Assembly (NCBI GenBank): GCA_002869585.1
Contig: PKUO01000052.1
Coordinates: forward strand, 18,497 to 82,496
DNA: 64,000 nucleotides
Reading direction: 5' to 3'
Origin: Sedimenticola sp.
GTDB taxonomy: Bacteria > Pseudomonadota > Gammaproteobacteria > Chromatiales > Chromatiaceae
Shown: in pieces, positions 1 through 10,854 of the stretch
Position numbering within the stretch: position 1 is the first letter of the stretch
Layout of the letters: every line of letters starts with the position of its first letter
Notes under the pieces: generated by a model
Databases searched by the model: none
The model's input: only the letters and a program-made list of their open reading frames with translations
What the model was told of the DNA's origin: nothing
Made by a program: the position numbers and the translations under genes

Positions 1-1
1 T

Positions 2-1558
2 ACAGATAACGCCGGGCTGTTTAAACTGACCGGAACCGTCACTGATCCGAAACTGGGAACCAGCATTGACCAGAAACTGATCGCAATATCACCGTCAACA
101 GGTCGATGGGTACTGCCCATACCGGCAAATAAAATCACCCTGGGCAATTCAATTACTGTCAGAATCGAGGCAACCGACACCAGTGGTAACCGCAGCAGCA
201 ACAGCCTTAGCCTCAAAGTGGTTCGCAACAACATAAACCCAGACCAACTGCTCAGCCGTACATCCTTTGGCACCACACCCGCAATGATTGCAAAGATTGA
301 TCGTGTTGGTCCGGACGCCTATCTTGCACAGCAACTCAACCCGGCATCCATTCCCGATACGGCATTCAAGCAGCTAATTCAGGGTTGGATTCCCGAAGAA
401 AAGCGGGATATAGATCTTTACCAACTTATCTACAGCATATACAGCGATAAACAGCTCCTCGAGGTGATGACCTGGTTCTGGGATAACCACTTCAACACCG
501 ATATCAACAAAACCTATCATGTCGAGTATGAGCTGAATGAAAATCGGGCCTTCAGAAACAATGCCTTTGGCTACTTCAGGAATCTTCTACAGATCAGTGC
601 AACCAGTCCGGCGATGATGATCTACCTGGATAACCATTCCAGCCGCAAGGAAGACCCCAACGAAAACTATGCACGTGAACTGCTCGAACTCCACACCATG
701 GGAGTGGATGGAGGATATACGCAACACGACATTGGTGAAATTGCCCGCATCTTTTCTGGCTGGCGCGTAAAAGATGAGCAATTCCACTTCGAGGCATACA
801 AGCATGATGACGACAGTAAAATAGTATTGGGACACACTATTCCTGGTGGAGGCGGGATGAAGGAGGGTGAGATGGTCCTCGACATCCTCGCAACCCACCC
901 CTCTACCGCCACACACATCTGCACCAAACTCCTGCAACTGTTCGTGTCCGACAATCCAGCGGATAACACCATAAACTCATGCAGGGATGTATTTCTTGGC
1001 AGTAATGGACATATTCGAACGGTGCTCAAGCACATCCTCTATTCAGCAGATTTCAGCGCCCCTGAAAACTTTCACACGAAGGTCAAAAACCCTCTCGAAT
1101 TCCTCTCCAGCATCATCCGCAATTTCCAGGCGAAGTCCGGGATAAAGGATCTACGCTACGGTATAGAGTCGATGGGTATGCCACCATTCGAAAACGCCAT
1201 TCCCACAGGATGGCCGGAAACCGGTGAAAAGTGGGCCAACTCCAATCAGTTGATGATGCGATTCCAATTCCATTCTGATGCCATTTTCAATGAAAACGAT
1301 CCGGAGTGGAGATACACATCCATGGAACCCAAACGTTTATTGGCCAATCGCAACCTGAAAAATGCAGATGAGGTCCTGAGCTATCTATTCAGATTGGCCA
1401 TGGCAAATGATTACAGTGAACTGGAGTGGGATACAGCCTACAGCTTGCTGACCGATAACAGTACCCGGCCATTCGATCTCAATCAGCCAGATGCCGATCA
1501 ACGGTTGCGCAATCTCATTAACATCATGCTGACCTTCCCCGGCTACCAGCTGCAGTAA
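2..1558 (+). CDS. DUF1800 family protein with N-terminal Ig-like segment (5' partial)
   Basis: The reading frame is already open at base 2 and runs to the TAA at 1556-1558, so the 5' end lies outside the window. The first 70 or so visible residues are Thr/Ser/Asn-rich and look like the end of a beta-sandwich (Ig- or fibronectin-like) domain, which argues against an internal start at GTG 218. The rest is a DUF1800 domain; the diagnostic block ELLELHTMGVDGGYT followed by an ARIFSGW-type stretch lies near visible residues 226-255. DUF1800 proteins are large exported proteins of unknown biochemistry, nearly always encoded next to a DUF1501 protein, as here with a 14-bp gap. The pair is probably translated from one mRNA. 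Family call is firm, function unknown. Confidence 0.88.
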   Translation, partial: TDNAGLFKLTGTVTDPKLGTSIDQKLIAISPSTGRWVLPIPANKITLGNSITVRIEATDTSGNRSSNSLSLKVVRNNINPDQLLSRTSFGTTPAMIAKIDRVGPDAYLAQQLNPASIPDTAFKQLIQGWIPEEKRDIDLYQLIYSIYSDKQLLEVMTWFWDNHFNTDINKTYHVEYELNENRAFRNNAFGYFRNLLQISATSPAMMIYLDNHSSRKEDPNENYARELLELHTMGVDGGYTQHDIGEIARIFSGWRVKDEQFHFEAYKHDDDSKIVLGHTIPGGGGMKEGEMVLDILATHPSTATHICTKLLQLFVSDNPADNTINSCRDVFLGSNGHIRTVLKHILYSADFSAPENFHTKVKNPLEFLSSIIRNFQAKSGIKDLRYGIESMGMPPFENAIPTGWPETGEKWANSNQLMMRFQFHSDAIFNENDPEWRYTSMEPKRLLANRNLKNADEVLSYLFRLAMANDYSELEWDTAYSLLTDNSTRPFDLNQPDADQRLRNLINIMLTFPGYQLQ

Positions 1559-1572
1559 GCATAAGGACTATC

Positions 1573-2823
1573 ATGAACAGACGCAATTTCATCAAAGGTC
1601 TTGTTGCCAGCCATCTCGCAGCCACAGGTTTCCTCAGCGGCTCCCCCTTGTCCTACCGGATCCGTCCCGCCAGGGCAGCCAATGGTAAAACCCTGATTGT
1701 CATCTTTCAGCGTGGTGGCTGTGACGGGCTGAATGTGGTTGTGCCCTTTGGTGACCCGAATTACTACGCGCTCAGACCCAGCATAGCCATACCCCGACCA
1801 TCCAGCGACCCAACCTCGGCATTGAATCTGGACAATTTTTTCGGACTGCATCCCAGCATGAAACCGATGCACGACATCTTTACCGACGGAAATCTCGCCG
1901 TGATGCCAGCAGTTCACTATAGGGATGCCTCCAGATCTCATTTTGACGGTCAGCAGCAGATTGAGAGCGGCACCGCTGAAAAACTCGCCGATGGCTGGCT
2001 AAACCGCCAGCTCCAAAGCGAAATGGATACTGCTATGCTGCGCGCCATTGGGTTCGGCAGCGGCCTGCCCCACTCACTGCGAGGAGATGCCAGTGTAGTC
2101 ACCTTCAATGACCTATCACAGTTTGGCCTGGGAGATGACAACCCGCAGTCACAATTACTACGCACAAGATTAAGATCTATCTTTGAGCAGGCGACAACCG
2201 AGGACCAGTACAATCGCGCATTGATCCAGAAAAGCGGTCTGACGCTGCTCGACAATCTGTCGCTGTTCGATCAGATCGATATTGAAAACTACTCGCCAGA
2301 AAATGGCGCTGAATACCCTAACTCATCCTTTGGAAGGCAATTACGCCAGACCGCCCAGTTAATCAAAGAGAATGTCGGGCTTGAAATCGCGACTGTAGAC
2401 ATCGGCGGTTGGGACAGCCATTCCAACCAGGGGGGCGGCGAGGAAAATGGCAGTCAGGCCAGAAATCTCGCACAGTTTGCTTCCGGTATTCATGCCATCT
2501 ATACCGACCTCGGCGACAGAATGAATGATATCGTCATTCTCACTATGACCGAATTTGGTCGTACCGCAAAAGAAAATGCCAGCCGGGGCACAGACCATGG
2601 GAACGCCGCCGCCTGGTTTGCCATAGGCCACAGTATCAGGGGTGGCGTTTTTGGCGATTGGCCTGGCCTGGCTGCCTCTCAACTCTATGAGGGCAGGTAT
2701 CTGGCGCATAGCATCGATTTTCGTGATGTTTTCACAGAGGTACTGTCCCGGCACCTGGGAACCCGGAATCTCACAGATGTGATTCCTGAACACAGCTATA
2801 CCCCCATCGGTTTTCTTGGGTAA
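1573..2823 (+). CDS. DUF1501 family protein, Tat-type signal peptide
   Basis: 416 residues. The N-terminus has a twin-arginine pattern (NRRNFIK at residues 2-8), a hydrophobic stretch and an ARA cleavage-like site near residue 35, so export of a folded protein by Tat is likely. Family blocks include FQRGGCDGLNVVVP (about 49-62), GGWDSHSNQ in the middle and TEFGRTAKENASRGTDHG toward the C-terminus. DUF1501 belongs structurally to the alkaline-phosphatase/sulfatase-like fold, but no substrate is established. It follows the DUF1800 gene by 14 bp, the standard partner arrangement. It ends two bases from the convergent dgt stop. Confidence 0.9.
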   Translation: MNRRNFIKGLVASHLAATGFLSGSPLSYRIRPARAANGKTLIVIFQRGGCDGLNVVVPFGDPNYYALRPSIAIPRPSSDPTSALNLDNFFGLHPSMKPMHDIFTDGNLAVMPAVHYRDASRSHFDGQQQIESGTAEKLADGWLNRQLQSEMDTAMLRAIGFGSGLPHSLRGDASVVTFNDLSQFGLGDDNPQSQLLRTRLRSIFEQATTEDQYNRALIQKSGLTLLDNLSLFDQIDIENYSPENGAEYPNSSFGRQLRQTAQLIKENVGLEIATVDIGGWDSHSNQGGGEENGSQARNLAQFASGIHAIYTDLGDRMNDIVILTMTEFGRTAKENASRGTDHGNAAAWFAIGHSIRGGVFGDWPGLAASQLYEGRYLAHSIDFRDVFTEVLSRHLGTRNLTDVIPEHSYTPIGFLG

Positions 2824-2824
2824 T

Positions 2825-4189
2825 TCAACGCCCAGGCAGGGATATTCCCGTCAGCTTCTTGTACAGGGAGACCGCATAGGAGTCGGTCATGCCGGAGACA
2901 AAATCCGTCAGTAGCAACAGGCGGGTATAGAGATCATTGGAGGGTACCCGGTCCGCACCGATGAACTGCTCCGGGATCAGACGACTCATCATCCTGCTGC
3001 GCGCATTGGCCTTCTCGCCCTGATCTGCGATATCGTCCAGCACCTGGATAAAACGCTCCAACAACTCTCCGATCACCTGAAAGCCGGCGGTCTGTATCTC
3101 CACCACCTCGGGGGCGTTATAGATACGCGCCACAGCAACCTCGATCAGTCGATCCATCTCGGCCTTTTTGGGAATCTGCGACAGTAATGGCTGATCGAAA
3201 CGCCCTTCCAGAATCGCCTGTTCGTTATCCAGAAAACAGCTCATCGCCTGACTGATCGCCTCATTGATCACCTTGGCGCGCAGGAACTCCACCTTGCCCT
3301 TGTCATCCCGGATGCGGCTGATTCGTTCCTGTTGCCTGCCTGCGCTTGAGAGCATGGGCAGGAACAGCGCCAACACCTCATCCAGACTCAGGTAACCCAG
3401 GCGAAAGCCATCCTCGATATCGATCACCCGATAGCTGATATCGTCCGCGGCCTCCACCAGGAAAGAGAGAGGATGGCGATGCCAGATCGCACGCATCGGC
3501 TCGCGGCGCAGCATGCCGGTAGTCTCGGCCACCTCCTCGAACAGATCGCGGTCGGCGGCGAAAAAGCCCTGCTTCTTGGCGCTGACCCCATCAAACCGGC
3601 TGCCGCCCAGCCAAGACTCGCGCGGATATTTGGTAAACGCCGCGAGGGTGGCGCAGGTCAGTTGCAGACCGCCCTGGTTGGCGGCGTTCTGCAGGCGCGT
3701 CAGGATACGGAACCCCTGGGCGTTGCCCTCAAAACTGAGGAAATCCTCCTTTTCACTGCCGTGCAGCACATCCACACGGCGCTGGCCATACTCGGCGGTC
3801 ATCGCCCAGTGCCGGAAGGCATCCTCACCGGAATGGCCAAAGGGAGGGTTGCCTATGTCGTGCGCCAGGCAGGCCGCAGCACAGATATCGCCGAAGTCAG
3901 AGGCCTCGAAGTCTTCCAGCCTATGCCGGGAGATGATCTGCTCGCCAACCAGGGTACCCAGTGAGCGGCCAATGCTCGAAGCCTCCAGGCTGTGGGTCAG
4001 CCGCGTGCGAATGTAGTCGATCCCCGACAGGGGGAAAACCTGGGTCTTGTCCTGCATGCGCCTGAACGCGGAGCAGAAGACGATGCGGTCGAAGTCACGC
4101 TGAAAATCGGTACGCACGGTCGATCCGCTCGGGTCTTCATTCGAACCCAGGCGCTTGCGGGAGAGTAGTTTCGGCCACTGCATGGACAT
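2825..4189 (-). CDS. dgt: deoxyguanosinetriphosphate triphosphohydrolase (dGTPase)
   Basis: 454 residues, the length of the shorter bacterial dGTPase class. It would cleave dNTPs (typically dGTP) to the nucleoside and tripolyphosphate and so shape nucleotide pools in the cytoplasm. The N-terminal block RDFDRIVFCSAFRRMQDKTQV and the metal-binding HD signature are present: RLTHSLE near residue 64 and AHDIGNPPFGHSGE near 110-123, followed by the histidine-rich C-terminal half. The ATG at 4189 is the first start in frame; no strong ribosome-binding site is visible. It is convergent with the DUF1501 gene, with a one-base gap, and about 100 bp downstream of the SDR gene on the same strand. Confidence 0.93.
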   Translation of the reverse strand: MSMQWPKLLSRKRLGSNEDPSGSTVRTDFQRDFDRIVFCSAFRRMQDKTQVFPLSGIDYIRTRLTHSLEASSIGRSLGTLVGEQIISRHRLEDFEASDFGDICAAACLAHDIGNPPFGHSGEDAFRHWAMTAEYGQRRVDVLHGSEKEDFLSFEGNAQGFRILTRLQNAANQGGLQLTCATLAAFTKYPRESWLGGSRFDGVSAKKQGFFAADRDLFEEVAETTGMLRREPMRAIWHRHPLSFLVEAADDISYRVIDIEDGFRLGYLSLDEVLALFLPMLSSAGRQQERISRIRDDKGKVEFLRAKVINEAISQAMSCFLDNEQAILEGRFDQPLLSQIPKKAEMDRLIEVAVARIYNAPEVVEIQTAGFQVIGELLERFIQVLDDIADQGEKANARSRMMSRLIPEQFIGADRVPSNDLYTRLLLLTDFVSGMTDSYAVSLYKKLTGISLPGR

Positions 4190-4287
4190 GATGGTTACTT
4201 CTTAGTGTCAGCGTTGCGCGTTGCAACCCGGCATTCACCGGTAGTCTCGATTTCGAAATATTGTAACGTCAACCCGTGGCAGGGTAA

Positions 4288-5040
4288 CTATTTATTGAAG
4301 ACCCGGTTGTACTCTTCTGGATCGATGATCTGCCGGATATCGATAAAACTGCCGGAAGGGTAACCCAGCAGTTGCGGCATCACCGCCAGTACCTGCTCGC
4401 CCGCCTGATCAGCCTCTGGCATCAACGCTGTGCCCCTTGCCTCCTTCAGTCTGGCAAGTGCCGGAAACTCATCGGCATCCGGTGTTTCACACAGATAATC
4501 CATCATCGCGGTATCGATCAATCCCGGCGCCAAGGCGGTGATATGGGTGTGCTGAAACTCATGGGCGTAGAGCCTGGCCAGCATGTTCAGACTCGCCTTG
4601 GAGAGCGCGTAGCCGCCCCACCCCTTGCTGCCCAATACCGCCGCGCCGGACGAGATCATGATGATCTGCGCAACCGGTTTTCCCCATTGATGCAGCCAGT
4701 CGAGGATTATTTTGTTGGCGAACAGGTTGATATCAAAAACCTGCTTCAATTCTGCCACTGAGGTGTCATGCAGCGGTTTGATCTCACCCAGCACGCCGGC
4801 GTTCAGGACCACCAGATCAAGACTATCCAAACGACCCAGCAGAACATCCAGGGCGGCAGGAATAGCCTCGAAATCAGAAAGATCGCAACGCACATCCTCC
4901 TGTTCACCCTCAACCTCGCAGCCGCGCCGGCAGCAGCCGTATACCTTGCCACCCCGCCGCAGAAAGGCCTTGGTGATACCCTGCCCCAGTCCGGAACTGT
5001 TTCCCGTGATGAACAGCCTGCCGCCCTCAGTTGCCACCAT
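4288..5040 (-). CDS. short-chain dehydrogenase/reductase (SDR)
   Basis: 250 residues from the ATG at 5040. I chose this start because AAGGAG lies six bases before it, while the longer frame back to 5112 adds an unconserved hydrophobic leader. The N-terminus has the nucleotide-binding motif GNSSGLGQGI, then an LNAG block and the catalytic YALSK near residue 150. Classical SDRs use NAD(P)H to reduce carbonyls or oxidise alcohols; the substrate cannot be read from the sequence. It is divergent from the double UvrA gene, and a 7+7 palindrome sits about 30 bp upstream. It resembles the YciK/sepiapterin-reductase-like small SDRs, but that assignment is loose. Confidence 0.85.
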   Translation of the reverse strand: MVATEGGRLFITGNSSGLGQGITKAFLRRGGKVYGCCRRGCEVEGEQEDVRCDLSDFEAIPAALDVLLGRLDSLDLVVLNAGVLGEIKPLHDTSVAELKQVFDINLFANKIILDWLHQWGKPVAQIIMISSGAAVLGSKGWGGYALSKASLNMLARLYAHEFQHTHITALAPGLIDTAMMDYLCETPDADEFPALARLKEARGTALMPEADQAGEQVLAVMPQLLGYPSGSFIDIRQIIDPEEYNRVFNK

Positions 5041-5068
5041 TTGCATCTCCTTACACATCCAGATCCTA

Positions 5069-5086
5069 ATTCTTCCACAGAAGAAT
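5069..5086. promoter_or_regulatory. operator-like palindrome upstream of the SDR gene
   Basis: A perfect 7-bp inverted repeat with a 4-bp spacer, ATTCTTC-N4-GAAGAAT. It lies 28 bp upstream of the SDR start codon and 112 bp upstream of the divergent UvrA-like gene. Size and symmetry fit a dimeric repressor site or a small mRNA hairpin. No regulator gene is adjacent. Confidence 0.35.
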
Positions 5087-5198
5087 AGACAAAGCAGGGG
5101 ATTCAGCAACAAACAAACTGCTCCAAACTCTTGCAGCCTCTCTCGTTAAATTCGAAAATGTCAGGCTATTTGCAATTTACCAGACTCTCCCGGTCGCT

Positions 5199-8100
5199 AT
5201 GTCCAACGATGTGATTAAAGTTAAAAACGCCCATCAGAACAACCTGAAGAATCTGGATATTGAGATTCCCCTGGGCGAACTGACGGTGATCACCGGCGTC
5301 AGTGGGTCCGGAAAGTCATCCCTGGCCTTTGACACGATCTATGCCGAAGGCCAGCGGCGCTACGTCGAGACCTTTTCGCCCTACGCCCGCCAGTTCCTCG
5401 ACCGCATGGACCGCCCGCAGGTAGACGCCATAGAGGGCATCCCGCCGGCCATCGCCATCGACCAGGTCAACCCGGTGCGCACCTCGCGCTCCACCGTCGG
5501 CACCATGACCGAACTGAACGATCACATCAAGCTGCTGTTCGCCCGCGCGGCGCAGATCCATTGCCGGGGGTGCGGACGCGAGGTTATCCATGACACCCCC
5601 CAGGGGATCACCGAACAGCTGCTGCAGGAGCTCCAGGGCAAACGGGCCATTATCAGTTTCCCGGTAGCCATCCCTGACAACTTCAGCACCGGCGAAATCA
5701 AGGAGTTGCTGGCCCAGCAGGGCTACACACGCATCCACACGGAACACGAACGGCAACTGGAGGTGATCCAAGATCGCATTCGCATTGAACACAGCCATCG
5801 CGATCGCCTGGCGGAGGCGGTGGAGACCGCACTGGAAAGGGGCCACGGCTTTATCACAGTCTATCTCCTGGACGAGGCGCGCAACCCGATCAGCCACCTC
5901 CGGTTCTCGGCGGATCTGCACTGCCCCGATTGCGACATCCACTATCCCAACCCGCTGCCCAACCACTTCTCATTCAATTCGCCCCTCGGCGCCTGTGATA
6001 CCTGCCGGGGCTTTGGTCGCATCATGGGCGTGGACTATGACCTGATCATACCCGACCCGGATAAATCACTGATTGAAGGGGCGATCAGGCCGTTTCAGAG
6101 TGGTCGCTCGATGGAGTGCCAGGAGGATTTGATGGCCGCGGCGGCCAAGCGGGGTATTCCCACCAATATCCCCTGGCGGGAACTGCCCGGGGATGTCAGG
6201 GAGTGGGTGATCAAGGGCGAAGGCGCCTGGGATGGACGCCACTGGTATGGCGTCGATGGCTACTTTAATTTCCTGGAGAGCAAGAGCTACAAGATGCATA
6301 TCCGGGTGCTGCTCTCCAAGTACCGCGCCTACACCCCCTGCCCCAGTTGCCACGGGGCGCGGCTCAAGCTGCCGGCGCTGGATTATCGCCTCGGCACCCG
6401 GGCGGATGCGATGGCGGTGTGCAGCATCGAGCGGCGTTTCAGATCGGATGCGATCAGCATGCCTCAGGCGGTCTGGGAAAACCTGCCTGGTCTGAATATC
6501 CATGACCTGATGCAGCTGCCGCTGGGGGAGTGTTACCGCTTTATCGGTGACCTGCACCTGCCCGCCCCACTGGATCAGGCCACCGATCTGCTGCTGGGTG
6601 AGATCCGCTCGCGACTCCACTACCTGTGCGAAGTGGGGCTGGGCTATCTCAGCCTGGACCGCCAGTCACGCACCCTCTCCGGCGGCGAGGTGCAACGCAT
6701 CAACCTGACCACCGCGCTCGGCACCTCCCTGGTCAATACCCTGTTTGTCCTGGACGAGCCCAGCATTGGCCTGCACCCGCGGGACATAGACCGCATCAGC
6801 GGCGTGCTGCACCGCCTGCGCGATGCAGGTAACACCCTGCTGGTTGTGGAGCATGACCCGCAGATCATGCTGGCGGCCGACCGCATCCTCGATATCGGTC
6901 CGGGACCGGGCGAACATGGCGGCGAGATCGTCTTCTACGGCACTCCTGAAAAGTTGGCAAAAACCAGGGGCTCCATGACCGCCGATTATCTTGCCGGCAG
7001 GCGCAAAGTCAGCCCAGGGGGAGCGCCGGATGCGCCCGATCAGGAGTGCGACTACCTCCGCATCCTCGGCGCCAGTGAGCACAACCTCAAAGGGATTGAT
7101 GTGCAGATCCCCCTGAATCGCCTGGTCTGTATCACCGGTGTCTCCGGCTCGGGCAAATCGACCCTGATCAACGATATCCTGCACAACGCCCTGAACAAAC
7201 TCAAAGGACAGCCCAGGGAGCCCGCCGGCGCGCACAGCGCCATCGAAGGCCATGAACTGGTCGGCGAAGTGGTGATGCTCGACCAGTCATCCATCGGCAA
7301 GACCTCGCGCTCCAACCCGGCCAGCTTTGTCGGCGCTCTCGATTCGATCCGCAAGCTCTTCGCCAAAGCACCGCTGGCGAAGGAGCGTGGCTACACCGCC
7401 GGCACCTTCAGCTTCAACTCCGGCAACGGTCGTTGCCCGACCTGCAGTGGCTCCGGTTTCGAGCATGTGGAGATGCAGTTTCTCAGCGATGTCTACCTGC
7501 GCTGCCCGGACTGCAACGGGCGGCGTTACCGCAGTGAAGTGCTGGAAGTCGCGCTGGACGGTGCATCGATTGCCGATGTGCTGACCATGACCGTCACCGA
7601 GGCCCTGGGCTTCTTCAGTGACAGCCCCGAGGTGCGCCTCGCCCTGGAACCCCTTGAGGCGGTCGGACTCAGCTACCTGCAACTGGGCCAGCCGGTGCCC
7701 ACCCTCTCTGGCGGCGAGGCCCAGCGCCTGAAACTGGCCGGTTATCTCTCCAAGGCGAAGCGCCGCAAAAGTGCTGGCAAGGGCAATCTGTTCCTGCTGG
7801 ATGAGCCCACCACCGGCCTGCATTTCAACGATATCGCCACCCTGCTGCAAGCCTTTCGGCGTCTGCTCAATCGCGGCCACAGTCTGGTGGTTATCGAACA
7901 CAACCTGGATGTGATCGGTGCGGCCGACTGGCTTATCGACCTCGGCCCCGAAGGCGGCGACGGAGGTGGTGAGATCATCTGCACCGGCACTCCGGACGAA
8001 GTGAGCACTCACCTGACAAGCCATACCGGAAAGGCGCTGCGGGAGTACCGGCAAGCGCTCAACCGATTCAAATCCCTCACTTCCGGCAAGGGCAGGAAAC

Positions 8101-10703
8101 TCCCGCCGGCCCGGGACCTGATCGAGATCCGCCATGCCCGTGAGCACAATCTGCAGGATGTGGACATCAGCATCCCGCACAACAAATTCACGGTCATTAC
8201 CGGTGTTTCCGGCAGCGGCAAGAGCACCATCGCCTTCGATATCCTGTTCGCCGAGGGCCAGCGCCGATACCTGGAATCACTCAACGCCTACGCACGCCAG
8301 TTTGTGCAACCGGCGGCGCGGCCCGATATCGACGCTATCTACGGCATTCCCCCGACTGTCGCCATCGAACAGCGCACCAGCCGTGGCGGGCGCCAGAGCA
8401 CGGTCGCCACCATGACCGAAATCTACCACTTTCTGCGCCTGCTGTTCGTCAAGCTGGGGATACAGTACTGCCCCAACTGCGAGATCCCTATCCAACCCCA
8501 GAGCCGGGAGGAGATCTTCGCTCGTATCAACCGGGAATACCGCAACCGCCCGATTGCACTGATGGCTCCTCTGGTGGTCAACCGCAAGGGGCTCTACAAC
8601 GAGCTGGCGAAATGGGCCGACCGCAAGGGCTTTGCCTTCCTGCGGGTGGATGGCGAAGCGACGCCCACCGATGATTGGCCTAAGCTGGACCGTTACCACG
8701 AGCACAACATCGACCTGCCCGTGGGCGATATCCGGGTAAACGGAAACAATGAAGCACAGCTGCTGGCGCTGGTCGAGGCCGCTCTGGATCATGGCAAAGG
8801 CGTGGTCCGGGTCATTGAGCTCGATGCCCAGGGCGACTGGGGCGAGGAGCGCAGCTTCTCCACCCACCGCAGCTGCCCCGGCTGCGGCCTGGATTTTGAA
8901 GAGCCCGATCCCCGCCTGTTCTCCTACAACTCGAAGCACGGCTGGTGCCCGGAGTGCTTCGGTACCGGCACCATTCTCCGCGAGTTCGACGCCGAGCAGA
9001 CCGGCGAGGAGGCGCAGTGGCTGGAGACGATGGAGCAGGAGCCGGAGATCTGTCATAGCTGCGACGGGGCCCGGTTGCGTCCCGAAGCGCTGTCGATCTT
9101 CTATCACGACTGGTCAATCGCCGATTACGCCGCCTGCTCGGTGGACCAGGCGGCCGAAGTCTTTGCCACTCTGGATATCAGCGGGCGTGAGGCGGAGATC
9201 TCCCGGGATGTGATCAGCGAGATCAGCGCGCGACTCAGCTTTCTGCGGGAGGTGGGGCTCGGCTATCTCACCCTGGACAGGGCCGCCCCCACCCTCTCCG
9301 GCGGCGAGGCCCAGCGCATCCGCCTGGCCGCCCAACTCGGCTCCAATCTGCAGGGAGTCTGCTACATCCTGGACGAACCCACCATCGGCCTTCATCCCCG
9401 CGACAACAACATGTTGCTCGATACCCTTGGCAAGCTGAAGCATAAGGGCAATACCGTGGTGGTGGTGGAACACGATGAAGTGACCATCCGGCGCGCCGAA
9501 CACATCATCGACATCGGTCCGGGCGCCGGTTCCCGGGGCGGTCATCTGGTGGCTGCCGGCACTCTCGGCGATCTGCTGAAAAACCCGGACTCCCTCACCG
9601 GCCGATTCCTGGCCCACCCCCTGCAGCACCCGCTGATGGCGCGCCGCCCTGTGAAGGCCGAGCAGTACCTGAAGATCAGGAAGGCCAGCATCAACAACCT
9701 GAAGGGGGTGAGCCTGGCCATTCCCCTGCAGCGACTGGTAGCTATTACCGGCGTTTCCGGCTCCGGTAAAAGCACCCTGATACGCGAGGTACTGGTCAGC
9801 AATCTGAAGCCCCTGGTCGCCCAGACCCGTCCGGGCGGCAAGAAGATCAAGCCAGTGCTCAGCGGCTGCCAGGGACTGGTTGGTTGGGATGCAATCGGCC
9901 GGGTCCTGGAGGTGGATCAGACCCCTATCGGCAAGACACCGCGCTCCTGCCCCGCTACCTACATCGGTTTCTGGGACGATATCCGCAAGCTGTTTGCCGC
10001 AACCGCCGAGGCACGCATCCACGGCTGGACGGCGGGGCGGTTCTCCTTCAACACCCGGCAGGGGCGCTGTGACGCCTGCGACGGCCAGGGTTTTCAGAGG
10101 GTGGAGATGAGCTTTCTGCCCGATGTAAAAATGCCCTGCGATGTGTGCAATGGCGCCCGCTTCAACCCCGAAACCCTGGCGGTGCAGTTCAAGGGGAGGA
10201 ACATCGGCGACATCCTCAACATGAGCGTAGATGACGCCATCGACTACTTCCAGGCCCATCCCGCAATCCACCATGCCCTCAGCCTGTTGCAGGATGTGGG
10301 CCTCGGTTATCTGACCCTGGGCCAACAGAGCCCTACCCTTTCTGGCGGCGAAGCCCAGCGCATCAAGCTGGTGACCGAACTGGCCAAGGCCAAGCCCAAT
10401 CTGAAGCGCCGCCCCACACCGACGCTCTATGTGCTGGATGAACCCACCGTCGGCCTGCACATGGCCGATGTCGAAAAGGTAATCCGGGTACTGCACCGGC
10501 TGGTGGATGCGGGTCACTCGGTGCTTGTGATTGAACACAATCTGGATGTAATCGCCGAGGCCGACTGGATCATCGACATGGGTCCGGAAGGGGGTGAAGC
10601 CGGCGGCGAGATCGTGGTCGAAGGACGTCCCGAACAGGTGGCCCGTGCCAGCCGCAAATCACGGACCGGCGAAGCGCTGAAAGCGTTTCTGAGGAAAAGC
10701 TGA
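5199..10703 (+). CDS. uvrA: double-length UvrA-family ATPase (two fused UvrA units)
   Basis: 1834 residues, about twice the usual 940 of UvrA. Two complete UvrA-like units are fused head to tail, with the junction near residue 965. Four Walker A motifs GVSGSGKS lie near residues 33, 647, 1002 and 1518, and four LSGGE signatures near 493, 836, 1366 and 1714. Each unit keeps the CxxC zinc-finger pairs, including [14 protein letters not shown]...CPDCNG in unit 1 and [14 protein letters not shown]...CDVCNG in unit 2. UvrA works as a dimer in nucleotide-excision repair, so a single chain could mimic a pre-formed dimer. It is probably a paralogue beside a normal uvrA elsewhere; a role in repair or toxin/drug-adduct resistance is inference. 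No LexA box was seen upstream, and the ATG at 5199 has only a weak ribosome-binding site. Confidence 0.93.
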   Translation: MSNDVIKVKNAHQNNLKNLDIEIPLGELTVITGVSGSGKSSLAFDTIYAEGQRRYVETFSPYARQFLDRMDRPQVDAIEGIPPAIAIDQVNPVRTSRSTVGTMTELNDHIKLLFARAAQIHCRGCGREVIHDTPQGITEQLLQELQGKRAIISFPVAIPDNFSTGEIKELLAQQGYTRIHTEHERQLEVIQDRIRIEHSHRDRLAEAVETALERGHGFITVYLLDEARNPISHLRFSADLHCPDCDIHYPNPLPNHFSFNSPLGACDTCRGFGRIMGVDYDLIIPDPDKSLIEGAIRPFQSGRSMECQEDLMAAAAKRGIPTNIPWRELPGDVREWVIKGEGAWDGRHWYGVDGYFNFLESKSYKMHIRVLLSKYRAYTPCPSCHGARLKLPALDYRLGTRADAMAVCSIERRFRSDAISMPQAVWENLPGLNIHDLMQLPLGECYRFIGDLHLPAPLDQATDLLLGEIRSRLHYLCEVGLGYLSLDRQSRTLSGGEVQRINLTTALGTSLVNTLFVLDEPSIGLHPRDIDRISGVLHRLRDAGNTLLVVEHDPQIMLAADRILDIGPGPGEHGGEIVFYGTPEKLAKTRGSMTADYLAGRRKVSPGGAPDAPDQECDYLRILGASEHNLKGIDVQIPLNRLVCITGVSGSGKSTLINDILHNALNKLKGQPREPAGAHSAIEGHELVGEVVMLDQSSIGKTSRSNPASFVGALDSIRKLFAKAPLAKERGYTAGTFSFNSGNGRCPTCSGSGFEHVEMQFLSDVYLRCPDCNGRRYRSEVLEVALDGASIADVLTMTVTEALGFFSDSPEVRLALEPLEAVGLSYLQLGQPVPTLSGGEAQRLKLAGYLSKAKRRKSAGKGNLFLLDEPTTGLHFNDIATLLQAFRRLLNRGHSLVVIEHNLDVIGAADWLIDLGPEGGDGGGEIICTGTPDEVSTHLTSHTGKALREYRQALNRFKSLTSGKGRKLPPARDLIEIRHAREHNLQDVDISIPHNKFTVITGVSGSGKSTIAFDILFAEGQRRYLESLNAYARQFVQPAARPDIDAIYGIPPTVAIEQRTSRGGRQSTVATMTEIYHFLRLLFVKLGIQYCPNCEIPIQPQSREEIFARINREYRNRPIALMAPLVVNRKGLYNELAKWADRKGFAFLRVDGEATPTDDWPKLDRYHEHNIDLPVGDIRVNGNNEAQLLALVEAALDHGKGVVRVIELDAQGDWGEERSFSTHRSCPGCGLDFEEPDPRLFSYNSKHGWCPECFGTGTILREFDAEQTGEEAQWLETMEQEPEICHSCDGARLRPEALSIFYHDWSIADYAACSVDQAAEVFATLDISGREAEISRDVISEISARLSFLREVGLGYLTLDRAAPTLSGGEAQRIRLAAQLGSNLQGVCYILDEPTIGLHPRDNNMLLDTLGKLKHKGNTVVVVEHDEVTIRRAEHIIDIGPGAGSRGGHLVAAGTLGDLLKNPDSLTGRFLAHPLQHPLMARRPVKAEQYLKIRKASINNLKGVSLAIPLQRLVAITGVSGSGKSTLIREVLVSNLKPLVAQTRPGGKKIKPVLSGCQGLVGWDAIGRVLEVDQTPIGKTPRSCPATYIGFWDDIRKLFAATAEARIHGWTAGRFSFNTRQGRCDACDGQGFQRVEMSFLPDVKMPCDVCNGARFNPETLAVQFKGRNIGDILNMSVDDAIDYFQAHPAIHHALSLLQDVGLGYLTLGQQSPTLSGGEAQRIKLVTELAKAKPNLKRRPTPTLYVLDEPTVGLHMADVEKVIRVLHRLVDAGHSVLVIEHNLDVIAEADWIIDMGPEGGEAGGEIVVEGRPEQVARASRKSRTGEALKAFLRKS

Positions 10704-10750
10704 TGACCCGCCCGATCCTTGCCAGTGGTGCTTTCCACAGCTATTTAGAT

Positions 10751-10779
10751 AGCTTTAGCCGGTGGCCTGGGGGTATAAT
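10751..10779 (+). promoter_or_regulatory. candidate sigma70 promoter of deaD
   Basis: A perfect -10 hexamer TATAAT at 10774-10779 stands in the 151-bp gap between the UvrA-like gene and deaD, 76 bp before the deaD start codon. The -35 region is poor (AGCTTT at 17-bp spacing), so strength is uncertain. The leader to the ATG is about 70 nt, in keeping with the long leaders of cold-shock helicase genes. Confidence 0.45.
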
Positions 10780-10854
10780 CCGAGTCCTTTGAAAAGCACC
10801 TTTACCAACATCCGGGCCAACCCCGATCTGATCATATCCCCCACAGGTATCTAA

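Noticed and set aside
5113..5198. LexA box upstream of the double UvrA gene
   Set aside because: No CTGT-N8-ACAG pattern; the nearest CTGC/GCAG pair has the wrong spacing.
9114..10538. A 474-codon frame antisense to the double UvrA gene
   Set aside because: Same cause: low stop frequency opposite a GC-rich gene; no conserved motifs.
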